A stretch of DNA of 64,000 nucleotides from Micromonospora avicenniae. Its GTDB lineage: Bacteria > Actinomycetota > Actinomycetes > Mycobacteriales > Micromonosporaceae. Of the stretch, positions 51,739 to 60,660 are shown one piece after another. How positions within the stretch are numbered: the first letter of the stretch is position 1; every line of letters starts with the position of its first letter. A program made the translations under genes and the position numbers. The notes beneath the pieces were generated by a model. That model saw nothing but the letters and a program-made list of their open reading frames with translations, was not told the origin of the DNA and made no database searches. The stretch spans positions 1 through 64,000 of the forward strand of contig NZ_FTNF01000017.1 of NCBI RefSeq assembly GCF_900156065.1. The letters are read 5' to 3'.

Positions 51739-53949
51739 TTAGAAGAGGTCGAGGGGATCGACTTGAAGGCGGACCGGGTCGGCGGCCTTGCGGGCGCTGC
51801 GCGCGCCGACCGCGGCGTGCAGCGCCCCGGCCAGCGCGGCCGCCCGTGCGCGGGGCACCCGCACCAGCATCCGCTCCCGCTCGCCATCGGCCGGCACCGG
51901 ACCGAGCACCTCCGCGTCGTCGGGCAGCCGCGCCTCGTCGAGCAGGTCCGCCACGGCCGCGGGCAGCCCGGTCACGCTGGCCATCCGGACGGCGGGCGGG
52001 AAGCCCAGCTCACGCCGCTCGGCCAACTCGCGGGCCGCGAACCAGCCGGCGTCCCATCGCAGCAGCGCCTGCACCGGCGCGAGCGCCCCGTCGGCAACCA
52101 CCACCACGCGGCCGCCGGCTCCGGCGGGCCGGGCCAGCGCCGCCGCCGTCAGCCAGCGCCGCAGCGCCTCCTCCCCGGCGCGCAGGTCGGCCCGGGTGAG
52201 CAGCGCCCACGAGTCGAGCAGCAGCACCGTGCCGTAGCCGCCCTCGGCCACCGGTTCGGCGCCCGGCGTGGCGATCACCAGACCCGCCCCGCCGGGCACG
52301 GTGGCGAGCACCTCGTCCCGGCCCGACGTGCGGACCGGCACGCCGGGAAACGCCCGTCCGAGTTCCTCGGCGGTGCGTCGGGCGCCGGTGACCGCGGCCC
52401 GCAGCCGCCGGCCACCACATTCGGGACAGGTGTACGCCGCGGCGACCCGGCCGCACCAGCGGCAGGCGGGCGGCGCCGTCGCTGAGGGCAGCGCGAGCGG
52501 ACCCGCACAGTGCGGGCAACGGGCCGGCGTGCGGCACTGCGCGCAGGAGAGCGAGGGCAGGTAGCCGCGGCGCGGCACCTGCACCAGCACCGGCAGGTCG
52601 GCGCGGAGTGCCTCCCGGGCCGCCGTCCAGGCCAGGCTGGGCAGCCGCGCCGTGGCCGCCCCTGGGTCGCGGGCCAGCTGCGGGTCGTCGCCCGTCGGCG
52701 TGATCGCGGGCGTACGCGTCCGCACGGTGGCCCGATCGGCGACCACCTCCCGCGCCCACCCGGTCTCCAGCAGCAGCTGCGCCTCGGCCGTGCGGGCGAA
52801 CCCGCCCACCAACGCTCCGGCCCCGGCCAGCTGGGCCCGGGTGAGCAGCACCTCGCGGGTGTGCGGGTACGGGGCGCGTGGTTCGGCGTGCAGGTCGTCC
52901 CCGTCGTCCCAGATCGCGACGAGGCCCAGCCGCTCGACCGGGGCGAACATCGCGGCCCGGGTGCCGATCACCACCGGCACGTCACCGCGCCGCGCGGCGA
53001 GGAAGGCCCGGTAACGGCGGGCCGGGCCGAGCGCCGCCGAGAGGCAGACGTGCCGCCCCGGGCCGAGCACCGCGCCCACCGCCGCGTCGAGGCGGTCGAG
53101 GTCGCGGTTGTCGGCGACCACCACCACGGCGCCCCGGCCGCTGGCGACGGTCGCGGCGACCGCCTCGGCGTAGCGGGTCGCCCAGTCCTCCCCCGCCAGC
53201 GCGGACCAGACCGCCCGGGGCGCCCGCCCGTCGGCCAGTGCCCGCAGGTAGGCCGGACCCGCCGGGTAGTCGCGCCACCCGCCGGGCCCGGGATCCGTCG
53301 GGGGTCTGCGCTGGCCGGGCGGTACCGGCGCGGACACGGCCGGCGCGGGCCGGCCGGTCGCGGGCTCTCCGGGGCCGTGCGGGCCCGACGCGGGCTCGGG
53401 CGGGCCGGACGCGGGCGGGGCCGACGCGGGCTCGGGCGGGGCCGACGCGGGCTCGGGCGGGGCCGGCGCGAGATCACGCGTCGGCGGCGCCGGCGTGACG
53501 TCCGGGGCCGCCTCGGGCTCCGGCACGGCCGGCGGGGTCGTCACCGGCGCGCCGAGGCCCTCCGGGCGCGCCTCCTTCTCCACCCGGGCGTGCCGCGGCG
53601 GTACGGCCAGCCGGAGCACGTCGGCGAGGCTGCCGGCGTACCGGTCGGCCACCGCCCGGGCCAGTCGGGCCACCTCCGGCGACAGCACCGGCTCCGGGGA
53701 GACGACCTTCTCCAGGTACGCCAGTCGGGGGTGGTCGGAGCTGTCGACCCGTTCCAGGAGCCAGCCGTCCACCAGCTGCCCGGCGAAGCGGACCTTCACC
53801 CGGGTGCCCGGCACCGCCTGCTCGTCCAGCGCGGCCGGGACCAGGTAGTCGAAGAGCCGGTCCAGGTGGGCCAGGGGGACATCCACGCAGACACGTGCGA
53901 CCGGCGACCCGTCAGCGGGTCGCCGGTCGCTGCGCGTGGTGCTGGTCAG
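51739..53949 (-). CDS. priA: PriA-like primosomal protein N', helicase motifs lost
   Basis: This protein of about 736 residues has the PriA 3'-DNA-binding domain at its N-terminus (VCVDVPLAHLDRLFDYLVP), the zinc-binding cysteine cluster (SCAQCRTPARCPHC and CRWCGRVAAAYTCPECGG) and the C-terminal domain. The Walker A GKT expected in the helicase core is missing, as in other actinobacterial PriA proteins, so it probably acts as a structural loader. A 70-residue Pro/Ala/Gly-rich insert separates the first two parts. The start is uncertain: CTG 53949 abuts the metK stop, and GTG 53886 lies within the conserved domain. Confidence 0.85.
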   Translation of the reverse strand: MTSTTRSDRRPADGSPVARVCVDVPLAHLDRLFDYLVPAALDEQAVPGTRVKVRFAGQLVDGWLLERVDSSDHPRLAYLEKVVSPEPVLSPEVARLARAVADRYAGSLADVLRLAVPPRHARVEKEARPEGLGAPVTTPPAVPEPEAAPDVTPAPPTRDLAPAPPEPASAPPEPASAPPASGPPEPASGPHGPGEPATGRPAPAVSAPVPPGQRRPPTDPGPGGWRDYPAGPAYLRALADGRAPRAVWSALAGEDWATRYAEAVAATVASGRGAVVVVADNRDLDRLDAAVGAVLGPGRHVCLSAALGPARRYRAFLAARRGDVPVVIGTRAAMFAPVERLGLVAIWDDGDDLHAEPRAPYPHTREVLLTRAQLAGAGALVGGFARTAEAQLLLETGWAREVVADRATVRTRTPAITPTGDDPQLARDPGAATARLPSLAWTAAREALRADLPVLVQVPRRGYLPSLSCAQCRTPARCPHCAGPLALPSATAPPACRWCGRVAAAYTCPECGGRRLRAAVTGARRTAEELGRAFPGVPVRTSGRDEVLATVPGGAGLVIATPGAEPVAEGGYGTVLLLDSWALLTRADLRAGEEALRRWLTAAALARPAGAGGRVVVVADGALAPVQALLRWDAGWFAARELAERRELGFPPAVRMASVTGLPAAVADLLDEARLPDDAEVLGPVPADGERERMLVRVPRARAAALAGALHAAVGARSARKAADPVRLQVDPLDLF
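53396..53465 (-). repeat. 21-bp in-frame repeats inside priA
   Basis: GACGCGGGCTCGGGCGGGGC-like units of 21 bases recur two to three times in tandem, encoding Pro-Glu-Pro-Ala-Ser-Ala-Pro units in the linker of the PriA-like protein. The period is a multiple of three, so copy number can vary without breaking the frame. Confidence 0.6.
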
Positions 53950-55139
53950 GCTCCCGCGGCCGACTTGAGGTCGGCTGCCCGCTCGGTGCTCTCCCAGGTC
54001 AGCGCCGGCAGCTCCCGGCCGAAGTGGCCGTACGCCGCGGTCTGCTGGTAGATCGGGCGGAGCAGGTTCAGGTCCCGGATGATCGCGGCCGGGCGCAGGT
54101 CGAAGACCTCGGTGACGGCCTTCTCGATCGAGGCCACCGGCACGGTCTCGGTGCCGAACGTCTCGATGAAGAGGCTGACCGGGTGCGCCTTGCCGATCGC
54201 GTACGCGACCTGCGCCTCGCAGCGCTCGGCGAGGCCGGCGGCGACGACGTTCTTGGCAACCCACCGCATCGCGTACGCGGCCGAGCGGTCCACCTTCGAG
54301 GGATCCTTGCCGGAGAACGCCCCGCCACCGTGGCGGGCGTACCCGCCGTAGGTGTCGACGATGATCTTGCGACCGGTCAGGCCCGCGTCGCCCATCGGGC
54401 CACCGATCTCGAACCGGCCGGTCGGGTTGACCAGCAGCCGGTAACCCTCGGTGTCCAGGCCCAGGCTCTCCAGCTCCGGGGCGATGACGTGCTCGCGGAT
54501 GTCCGGGGTGAGCAGCGACTCCAGCGAGATGTCCGCGGCGTGCTGGCTGGAGACCACCACGGTGTTCAGCCGGACCGGGCGCAGCCCCTCGTACTCGATG
54601 GTGACCTGCGTCTTGCCGTCCGGCCGGAGGTACGGGATCGTGCCGTCCTTGCGCACCGCCGCCAGCCGACGGGCCAGCCGGTGGGCGAGGGCGATCGGCA
54701 GCGGCATCAGCTCCGGCGTCTCGGAGCAGGCGAAGCCGAACATCATGCCCTGGTCACCGGCGCCCTGCGCGTCCAGCGCGCTCTCCGACGCCCCGGTACG
54801 CAGCTCGAAGGCGTTGTCCACGCCCTGCGCGATGTCCTCGGACTGGGCGCCGATGGAGACGTTGACGCCGCACGACGCGCCGTCGAAGCCCTTCTTCGAC
54901 GAGTCGTAACCGATGTCGAGGATGGTCCTGCGGACGATGGTCGGGATGTCCGCGTACGCCTTGGTGGTCACCTCGCCGGCGATGTGCACCTGGCCGGTGG
55001 TTATGAGGGTCTCCACCGCGACCCGGCTGCGCGGGTCCTGGGTGAGCAACGCGTCGAGGATGCCGTCGCTGATCTGATCGGCGATCTTGTCCGGGTGGCC
55101 TTCCGTGACCGATTCGGACGTGAAGAGGCGGCGTGTCAC
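53946..55139 (-). CDS. metK: S-adenosylmethionine synthetase
   Basis: This 397-residue enzyme makes SAM from methionine and ATP. The signatures SVTEGHPDKIADQISD, GAGDQGMMFGFACSET and GGGAFSGKDPSKVDRSAAY are intact. GTG 55139 is chosen because AGGAG lies 4 bases upstream and the product begins MTRRLFTSESVTEGHPDK; a longer in-frame start at 55187 is less likely. No SAM riboswitch was recognised in the 87-base upstream gap. Confidence 0.97.
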   Translation of the reverse strand: MTRRLFTSESVTEGHPDKIADQISDGILDALLTQDPRSRVAVETLITTGQVHIAGEVTTKAYADIPTIVRRTILDIGYDSSKKGFDGASCGVNVSIGAQSEDIAQGVDNAFELRTGASESALDAQGAGDQGMMFGFACSETPELMPLPIALAHRLARRLAAVRKDGTIPYLRPDGKTQVTIEYEGLRPVRLNTVVVSSQHAADISLESLLTPDIREHVIAPELESLGLDTEGYRLLVNPTGRFEIGGPMGDAGLTGRKIIVDTYGGYARHGGGAFSGKDPSKVDRSAAYAMRWVAKNVVAAGLAERCEAQVAYAIGKAHPVSLFIETFGTETVPVASIEKAVTEVFDLRPAAIIRDLNLLRPIYQQTAAYGHFGRELPALTWESTERAADLKSAAGA

Positions 55140-55226
55140 GGCACTCCTAAGCGTGTGAAAGTCGTTCGGCGGAAGTCTAGTCACCACGGTCCGTGGCGGC
55201 GGAGTCGGTCGCGTCCGATTCCACCC

Positions 55227-56435
55227 TCACGGGCGACCGGACAACCGCGTCACGACGAGGTCCCAGACGCCGTCGGCGAGGTCCCCCTTGGACTGTTCGG
55301 GCATCGGGGTGACCGAACCGTCGGCACCGATGACGGTCGCCGCGTTGGTGTCGGCGCCGAAGACCTTGTCCGTACCCACCTCGTTGATGACGATGAGATC
55401 GGCTCGCTTCCGGGCCAGCTTGGCTCGGCCGTTCGCCTCGGCGTCACCGGTCTCCGCGGCGAACACCACCAGCACCTGATCAGGCCGGCGACGCTCGCCG
55501 AGCTCGGCGGCGATGTCCGGGTTGGTGACGAGCTCGATGGTGGGCGCGCTGCCGTCGTCCGCCTTCTTGATTTTGCCAGGCGCGTAGACGGCCGGCCGGA
55601 AATCTGCCGGAGCCGCAGCCATCACCACCGCGTCGGCCTCGGCTGCCGCCTTCAGCGTGGCCTCCCGCAGCTCCGCCGTCGTGCCCACGCGGACCAGATC
55701 GACTCCCGCCGGGTCGGGCAACGACACGTTGGCCGAGATCAGGGTGACCTGGGCGCCGCGAGCCACCGCCGTGCGGGCGAACGCGTAGCCCTGCTTGCCG
55801 GAGGAACGGTTGCCCAGGAAGCGGACCGGATCCAGCGGCTCACGGGTGCCGCCGGCGGTGACCACCACCCGGCGCCCGGCCAGGTCGGCGGGTGCGCCGA
55901 CGCCCCGCGCCAGCACCCGGCGGGCGACCGCGAAGATCTCGGCCGGGTCGGGGAGGCGACCCTTGCCGGTGTCGACGCCGGTCAGTCGCCCGACCGCCGG
56001 CTCGACGACCAGCACGCCCCGGGCGCGCAGCGTGGCTACGTTCGCCACGGTGGCCGGGTGCTCCCACATCTCGGTGTGCATGGCCGGCGCCAGCACCACC
56101 GGGCAACGAGCGGTGAGCAACGTGTTGGTGAGCAGGTCGTCGGCGAGGCCGTGTGCGGCCTTGGCGAGCAGGTCGGCCGTGGTCGGCGCGACCACGACGA
56201 GGTCGGCGTGCTGGCCGAGGCGCACGTGCGGCACCTCGTGCACGTCGGACCAGACGTCGTCGGCGACCGGCTGCCCGGAGAGCGCCGCCCAGGTCGGCGC
56301 CCCGACGAAGCGGAGCGCCGACGCGGTCGGCACGACCCGGACCCGGTGGCCCGATTCGGTGAAGAGCCGCAGCAGCTCACACGCCTTGTAGGCGGCGATG
56401 CCGCCACCGACCCCGAGGATGATCTCGGCGGACAT
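55227..56435 (-). CDS. coaBC: Phosphopantothenoylcysteine decarboxylase / phosphopantothenate-cysteine ligase
   Basis: This is a 402-residue bifunctional coenzyme A enzyme. The FMN-binding CoaC half (about 1-180) has GVGGGIAAYKACELLR, the catalytic His in VPHVRLG and PAMHTEMWEHPA; the CoaB half (about 185-402) has VTAGGTREPLDPVRFLGNRSSGKQG and the active-site lysine region PGKIKK. It follows rpoZ by 15 bases. Confidence 0.96.
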   Translation of the reverse strand: MSAEIILGVGGGIAAYKACELLRLFTESGHRVRVVPTASALRFVGAPTWAALSGQPVADDVWSDVHEVPHVRLGQHADLVVVAPTTADLLAKAAHGLADDLLTNTLLTARCPVVLAPAMHTEMWEHPATVANVATLRARGVLVVEPAVGRLTGVDTGKGRLPDPAEIFAVARRVLARGVGAPADLAGRRVVVTAGGTREPLDPVRFLGNRSSGKQGYAFARTAVARGAQVTLISANVSLPDPAGVDLVRVGTTAELREATLKAAAEADAVVMAAAPADFRPAVYAPGKIKKADDGSAPTIELVTNPDIAAELGERRRPDQVLVVFAAETGDAEANGRAKLARKRADLIVINEVGTDKVFGADTNAATVIGADGSVTPMPEQSKGDLADGVWDLVVTRLSGRP

Positions 56436-56450
56436 CGCGGTGCGGTGGTA

Positions 56451-56717
56451 CTACGGCTGGTCGGTCGGCTCGGCGGTGAGCAGCCCGGCGTTGATCTCGC
56501 GCATGGCGATGGAGAGCGGCTTCTCCTGCGGGGTGGTCTCGACCAGCGGGCCGACGTACTCCAGCAGGCCCTCACCGAGCTGGCTGTAGTACGCGTTGAC
56601 CTGGCGGGCCCGCTTGGCCGCGAAGATGACGAGCGCGTACTTCGACGTCGTCTTCTCGAGGAGTTCGTCGATCGGCGGGTTGGTGATGCCCTCGGGGTTG
56701 GTGGCGATGGATCCCAC
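56451..56717 (-). CDS. rpoZ: RNA polymerase omega subunit
   Basis: The 88-residue subunit has the conserved ITNPPIDELLEKTTSKYALVIFAAKRARQVNAYY and the actinobacterial EYVGPLVETTPQEKPLSIAMREI tail. It aids assembly of RNA polymerase. It starts with GTG and lies between gmk and coaBC, the usual actinobacterial order. Confidence 0.97.
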   Translation of the reverse strand: MGSIATNPEGITNPPIDELLEKTTSKYALVIFAAKRARQVNAYYSQLGEGLLEYVGPLVETTPQEKPLSIAMREINAGLLTAEPTDQP

Positions 56718-56823
56718 GAATTACCTCTGCGTCTGTCGAACCGCCCAAGCGGTGCGGACTGGCGACCGCGGCCGACTCGCGTGAACCGCGGCCGACTCCG
56801 GACCGCGCGGGCGCGAGAGGCTC

Positions 56824-57357
56824 CTAGCCCCGCACGCGCGGGCCGGCCGGAGTCGGATAAGAAGAACCGAGAAAGCCTACCAGCTCATCTGCGACGCGAT
56901 CGGTCAGGTCGTGCGTGAGGGCGAGTTCGAAGGCGGCGGCGACGGCCGGATCCGGCCGGTGGTTCGGCGGGGCGAGCAGTACCAGCCGGGTGTCGGCGAG
57001 GCGTTCCCGGACGGCCAGGGCGCCCGGGATGTCGAGCGGCAGTAACACCGGCTGCCCGGCGGCGAGCCGGGAGCGCAGCGGTTCGTACGGGGTGCCGCGC
57101 CGGTACGGGCCCGCCCGGGACCACTCCAGCAGGCCACCCACGGCGATCAGCCGGTCGAACCCGGCGGGGGTCAGGAAGACGCGGTCCACCCCGTCGACCT
57201 CGCCGTCGCGGCGGGGTCGGGTGGTCGCCGGAACCGGCCGCCACACAGCGGGCGAGCGCGCCCGGACGAGCTCGACGACACTCTCCCGGCCCATGCCCGA
57301 CGGGCCGGCCAGGACAGTGAGCCAAACCGCCGGACGCGCCCCGCCTTCCGTGCTCAC
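56824..57357 (-). CDS. gmk: Guanylate-kinase-like protein with an altered P-loop
   Basis: The protein has 177 residues and occupies the conserved gmk place between mihF and rpoZ. The Walker A reads GPSGMGRES (18-26) where guanylate kinases have GPSGxGKSS or GPSGxGKST: the lysine is Arg and the following Ser is Glu. The next motifs TTRPRRDGEVDGVDRVFL and LLEWSRAGPYRRGTPY are recognisable, but the second departs from the usual YGT form. It is also shorter than typical. GMP kinase activity is therefore doubtful, although the locus is right. No frameshift is seen. Confidence 0.8.
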   Translation of the reverse strand: MSTEGGARPAVWLTVLAGPSGMGRESVVELVRARSPAVWRPVPATTRPRRDGEVDGVDRVFLTPAGFDRLIAVGGLLEWSRAGPYRRGTPYEPLRSRLAAGQPVLLPLDIPGALAVRERLADTRLVLLAPPNHRPDPAVAAAFELALTHDLTDRVADELVGFLGSSYPTPAGPRVRG

Positions 57358-57382
57358 TGCTTGTTTCTACACGCTACCGCGC

Positions 57383-57700
57383 TCAGTTGGCGGCGAACTC
57401 TCCAAGCAGTGCCTTGCGCTGCTGCTCGCCGAGGCCCCGCAGGCGGCGGCTGTCGGCGATCTTGAGCTTCTCCATGATCTGGGTGGCCCGGATCTGGCCG
57501 ATGCCCGGCATCGCCTTCAGGACGGCCGACACCTTCAGCTTGCCCACGACGTCGTCGGACTCGGCCCGCTCGAGAACGGCTCCGAGGGTGGTCTTGCCCT
57601 GCTTGAGCTGCTCCTTCAGCTCAGCACGGGCCTTGCGGATCTCCGCGGCCTTCTCCAGCGCGGCAGCGCGCTGCTCGGGGGTCAGTGACGGGAGCGGCAC
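57383..57700 (-). CDS. mihF: Actinobacterial integration host factor
   Basis: This 105-residue nucleoid protein has a helix-2-turn-helix core: LPSLTPEQRAAALEKAAEIRKARAE, then VSAVLKAMPGIGQIRATQIMEKLKIADSRRLRGLGEQQRKALL. It bends DNA, is required for integration of phage L5 in mycobacteria and is specific to actinobacteria. AGGAG lies 5 bases before the GTG start. Confidence 0.96.
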   Translation of the reverse strand: MPLPSLTPEQRAAALEKAAEIRKARAELKEQLKQGKTTLGAVLERAESDDVVGKLKVSAVLKAMPGIGQIRATQIMEKLKIADSRRLRGLGEQQRKALLGEFAAN

Positions 57701-57873
57701 CAGTTCTCCTCAGGTCCCTATAGCGGCGGGCGGGACGCACCACCGCACTGTGAAACGTGGTGTCGCTGTGAACCAAGGGGTCCGTGGTTCCCAGCGCGGG
57801 GAAAACTAGCGGTCGCCGGACGTTTCGGCAACGTGGACGCGCGATGATCATCGCAAAGTGACCGAGCCGTCAG

Positions 57874-58713
57874 TCAGCCGGCGACGGGTACGACGGCCTT
57901 GCACGCGGCCAGCGCGCGGTCCGCCGCGGCACGCAGCGCGGCCACGTCCGGGCCCGCGCCCAACACCTCGCGGGAGTACGACGGGAGCACCGCGGGCAGG
58001 CTCGCGCCGAAGACCGTACGCAGATCGGCGGCGGTCGCGCCCTGCGCGCCGAGGCCCGGCGCGAGCAACGGACCGCCGACCCGGGACAGGTCGTGACCGG
58101 TGTCGCCGATGGTCGCCCCGACCACGAGCCCGAAGCTGCCGAGCGGCTCCGCACCGGCGTTGAGCTGGGAAATCTCGTCGATCACGGTCTGCGCGACGGT
58201 CCGTCCGTCGGAGGTGCGGGCATGCTGCACCTCGGGTCCCTCCGGGTTCGAGGTGAGGGCGAGCACGAAGACGCCGCCGCCGTGCTCGGCGGCGAGCTCG
58301 AACATCGGGGCCAGCGAACCTACTCCCAGGTAGGGGCTCGCGGTCACCGCGTCGACATACAGCGGCCTGGATGGATCGAGGTACGCCTCGGCGTAGGCGC
58401 GGACGGTCGATCCGATGTCGCCACGCTTGATGTCGAGGAGAACGAGCGAGCCGCGATCCCGCAACTGTCGGATAGTTGACTCAAGAATCGCGACACCTCG
58501 GGCACCGAATCGCTCGAAGAATGCCGACTGAGGCTTGACCACCGCAACCCGGTCACCGAGGGCGTCAACGACGGTCCGGGCGAACCGGTCGAGCCCGTCC
58601 ACGTCGTCCGACAGCCCCCACCGAGCCAGCAGTCCCGGGTGCGGATCGATTCCGACGCAGAGCGGCCCCCGCTCGGCCACGGCCCGGTGCAACCGGGCGC
58701 CGAAGGTCTCCAT
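57874..58713 (-). CDS. pyrF: Orotidine 5'-phosphate decarboxylase (type 2)
   Basis: This 279-residue last enzyme of UMP synthesis belongs to the mycobacterial type. PLCVGIDPHPGLLARWGL and the catalytic LVLLDIKRGDIGSTVRAYA are intact, with PSYSREVLG near the end. ATG 58713 marks the conserved N-terminus (METFGARLHRAV). The frame is open a further 268 codons upstream to an ATG that overlaps the pyrD stop; see the region entry for 58714-59513. Confidence 0.95.
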   Translation of the reverse strand: METFGARLHRAVAERGPLCVGIDPHPGLLARWGLSDDVDGLDRFARTVVDALGDRVAVVKPQSAFFERFGARGVAILESTIRQLRDRGSLVLLDIKRGDIGSTVRAYAEAYLDPSRPLYVDAVTASPYLGVGSLAPMFELAAEHGGGVFVLALTSNPEGPEVQHARTSDGRTVAQTVIDEISQLNAGAEPLGSFGLVVGATIGDTGHDLSRVGGPLLAPGLGAQGATAADLRTVFGASLPAVLPSYSREVLGAGPDVAALRAAADRALAACKAVVPVAG

Positions 58714-59513
58714 CCCCTTGCTTCCCCTCTCTCGTGGTCCCCACGGACGGCACGATGCCGCCCGCGTACGCCTCTCCGCCGGCTCGGCGGACCCGCATCG
58801 CGCCCCCGCACCGGCCACACTGCTCCACGGCCGCTGCAGCGGCCCGCACGACCGTTCACCGGCCCGTGCGGCGTCCGGGCCGCCACGCACCCGCTCAACC
58901 CGGCCGCCACCGCCTCCACGACGGCCGCGAAACCCGGGCGGGCTCACGAGGCGGCACGGTGGACAAGAACCCCGACCGGGCGCTGCCGGAGCCGCTCGCC
59001 GGCCATCGCCGTCGCCCGCCCCGCCGTTAGACCGCCGGCCACCGCGGTCGCCCGCACCGCCGCCGCTCGCCGCCACCGCGGTCGCCAGCCCCGCCGCTCG
59101 CCGGCGACGCGGCGGGTCGGTTGCCAGAAGCCCGGGCGCGCCCGCCCTGCCGGGCGTAGCCGTGAGCCGCGCGTTCCGTCGGCGGACCTCCGGAGGGCGA
59201 GCCGCCGCGCAACGGCGTACGACGATCCTGGCGCGGTCGACAACGGCTCTGCCGACCGACAGCACATCCGGTGTCCCGCCGGCCGGCACGGCGGCGATCA
59301 CGATTCCGGGCCGGCCACCGCCCGGACCGACCCGCACCGGCGCGAGCCGGCCCGGGCCCGGCGTTCGTCCGCTGGACGCGAGCCGGCCCGTGCCCGATGC
59401 GAGCCGGCCCGCACCCCGCACGAGCCGAATCCTGCGGGGCGCGAGCCGGGCAACGTACGGCGCGAGCCGGAGTCCGGGGGTCACCCGGCGGGGCACCGGC
59501 GTCGCGCCCGCGC
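58714..59513 (-). other. 800-base pyrD-pyrF gap with an open frame and RLA repeats
   Basis: No known gene was recognised. On the minus strand the pyrF frame stays open through the whole gap to ATG 59517, which overlaps the pyrD stop as ATGA. Near 59340-59475 the unit GCGAGCCGG (plus strand) recurs about six times, always in the same frame, encoding RLAP, RLAS and similar units. The first 100 codons have a G/C third-position bias that looks a little lower than in neighbouring genes. It may be a poorly conserved Arg/Ala/Pro-rich protein, an extension of PyrF, or decayed sequence. Confidence 0.35.
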
Positions 59514-60542
59514 TCATCGAGCCGGCAGCCGCGCCGGTGTCGCCGCGCGCACCGCGGCACGGACCAGGGCGGGGCCCCGGTAGATGAAGCCGGTGTAGAG
59601 CTGGACCAGGCTGGCGCCGGCGTCGAACATCCGCGTCGCGTCGTCCGGGTCGAGGACACCGCCCACCCCGATCACCGGCAGCCGTCCACCCGTCTCGCGA
59701 TGCACGAAGGAGACCACCTCCCGGGCCCGCGCCCCGAGCGGCCGCCCGGAGAGACCGCCGGTCTCCGCGCCTCGCGCCCGGTCGGCGTCGGCCAGGCCGT
59801 CCCGGGCGAGAGTGGTGTTGGTGGCGATCACCCCGGCGGCGCCCCGCGCGAGGCAGACCTCCAGCAGTTCGGCGATCGCCGGTTCGGTGAGGTCCGGAGC
59901 GATCTTCACGAGCACCGGCTTCTCCCCCACCAACGCGGCGAGCAGCGCGTCCAGATGGGACCGGTCCTGTAGGGACCGCAGACCCGGGGTGTTCGGTGAG
60001 GACACGTTGACCGCGAAGTAGTCGCCGTACCCTTTCAGCGCCTGGTAGGAGGCGAGGTAGTCCTCGACGGCCTCGTCCAGCGGGGTCACCTTGGACTTAC
60101 CGAGCGAGATCCCCAGCGGCACGCCGAGCGGTCGGGGCAGCGCCGCCAGGCCGGCCGCCAGAGCCTCGGCCCCGGAGTTGTTGAAGCCCATCCGGTTCAC
60201 GATCGCCTCGCTGTCGCGCAGCCGGAACAGCCGGGGCCGGGGGTTGCCCGGCTGGCCGTGGGCCGTCACCGTGCCGACCTCGACGAAGCCGAACCCCAGC
60301 GCGGGCCACGCGGGCAGCGCCACACCGTCCTTGTCCATCCCGGCGGCCAGGCCGACCGGGTTGGGGAACTCCACCCCGAACACGGTGCGCGGGGCGCGCG
60401 CCGCGTACCTGGCCCGCATCGCCGCCAGCAACGCCGGCCGGCGGGACACCACGGCCAGCCGGCGCAGCGTCCACTCGTGCGCGGCCTCGGCGTCCCCGCC
60501 CCCGATCCGGAACAGCACGGGTCGTACGACGCGCTCGAACAT
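59514..60542 (-). CDS. pyrD: Dihydroorotate dehydrogenase (quinone, class 2)
   Basis: This 342-residue FMN enzyme oxidises dihydroorotate using membrane quinones. The N-terminal FERVVRPVLFRIGGGDAEAAHEWTLRRL is the membrane-associating helix pair of class 2, the catalytic Ser lies in NVSSPNTPGLRSLQ, and GVIATNTTLAR and GVGGVLDPDDATRMFDAGA complete the barrel. ATG 60542 matches the family; GTG 60548 is in frame just before it. It follows carB, from which a palindrome separates it. Confidence 0.96.
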   Translation of the reverse strand: MFERVVRPVLFRIGGGDAEAAHEWTLRRLAVVSRRPALLAAMRARYAARAPRTVFGVEFPNPVGLAAGMDKDGVALPAWPALGFGFVEVGTVTAHGQPGNPRPRLFRLRDSEAIVNRMGFNNSGAEALAAGLAALPRPLGVPLGISLGKSKVTPLDEAVEDYLASYQALKGYGDYFAVNVSSPNTPGLRSLQDRSHLDALLAALVGEKPVLVKIAPDLTEPAIAELLEVCLARGAAGVIATNTTLARDGLADADRARGAETGGLSGRPLGARAREVVSFVHRETGGRLPVIGVGGVLDPDDATRMFDAGASLVQLYTGFIYRGPALVRAAVRAATPARLPAR

Positions 60543-60568
60543 CACCACGCCGAGCCGCCCACCGCTCG

Positions 60569-60629
60569 GTCGATCATGAAGTTGTTGCCAGCGCCCACGG
60601 CGTGTCGTCGCAATGACTTCATGATCGAC
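60569..60629. repeat. Palindromic repeat in the carB-pyrD gap
   Basis: GTCGATCATGAAGTTGTTGC (60569-60588) pairs with GCAATGACTTCATGATCGAC (60610-60629) except for two adjacent mismatches, around a 21-base loop. The AT-rich GATCATGAAGT core is unlike the surrounding GC-rich DNA and, from memory, resembles a dispersed intergenic element in Micromonosporaceae. It may serve as a terminator of carB. Confidence 0.6.
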
Positions 60630-60660
60630 GTGTGCTCCGGGTCGGGAGCGACGCGGCGGG

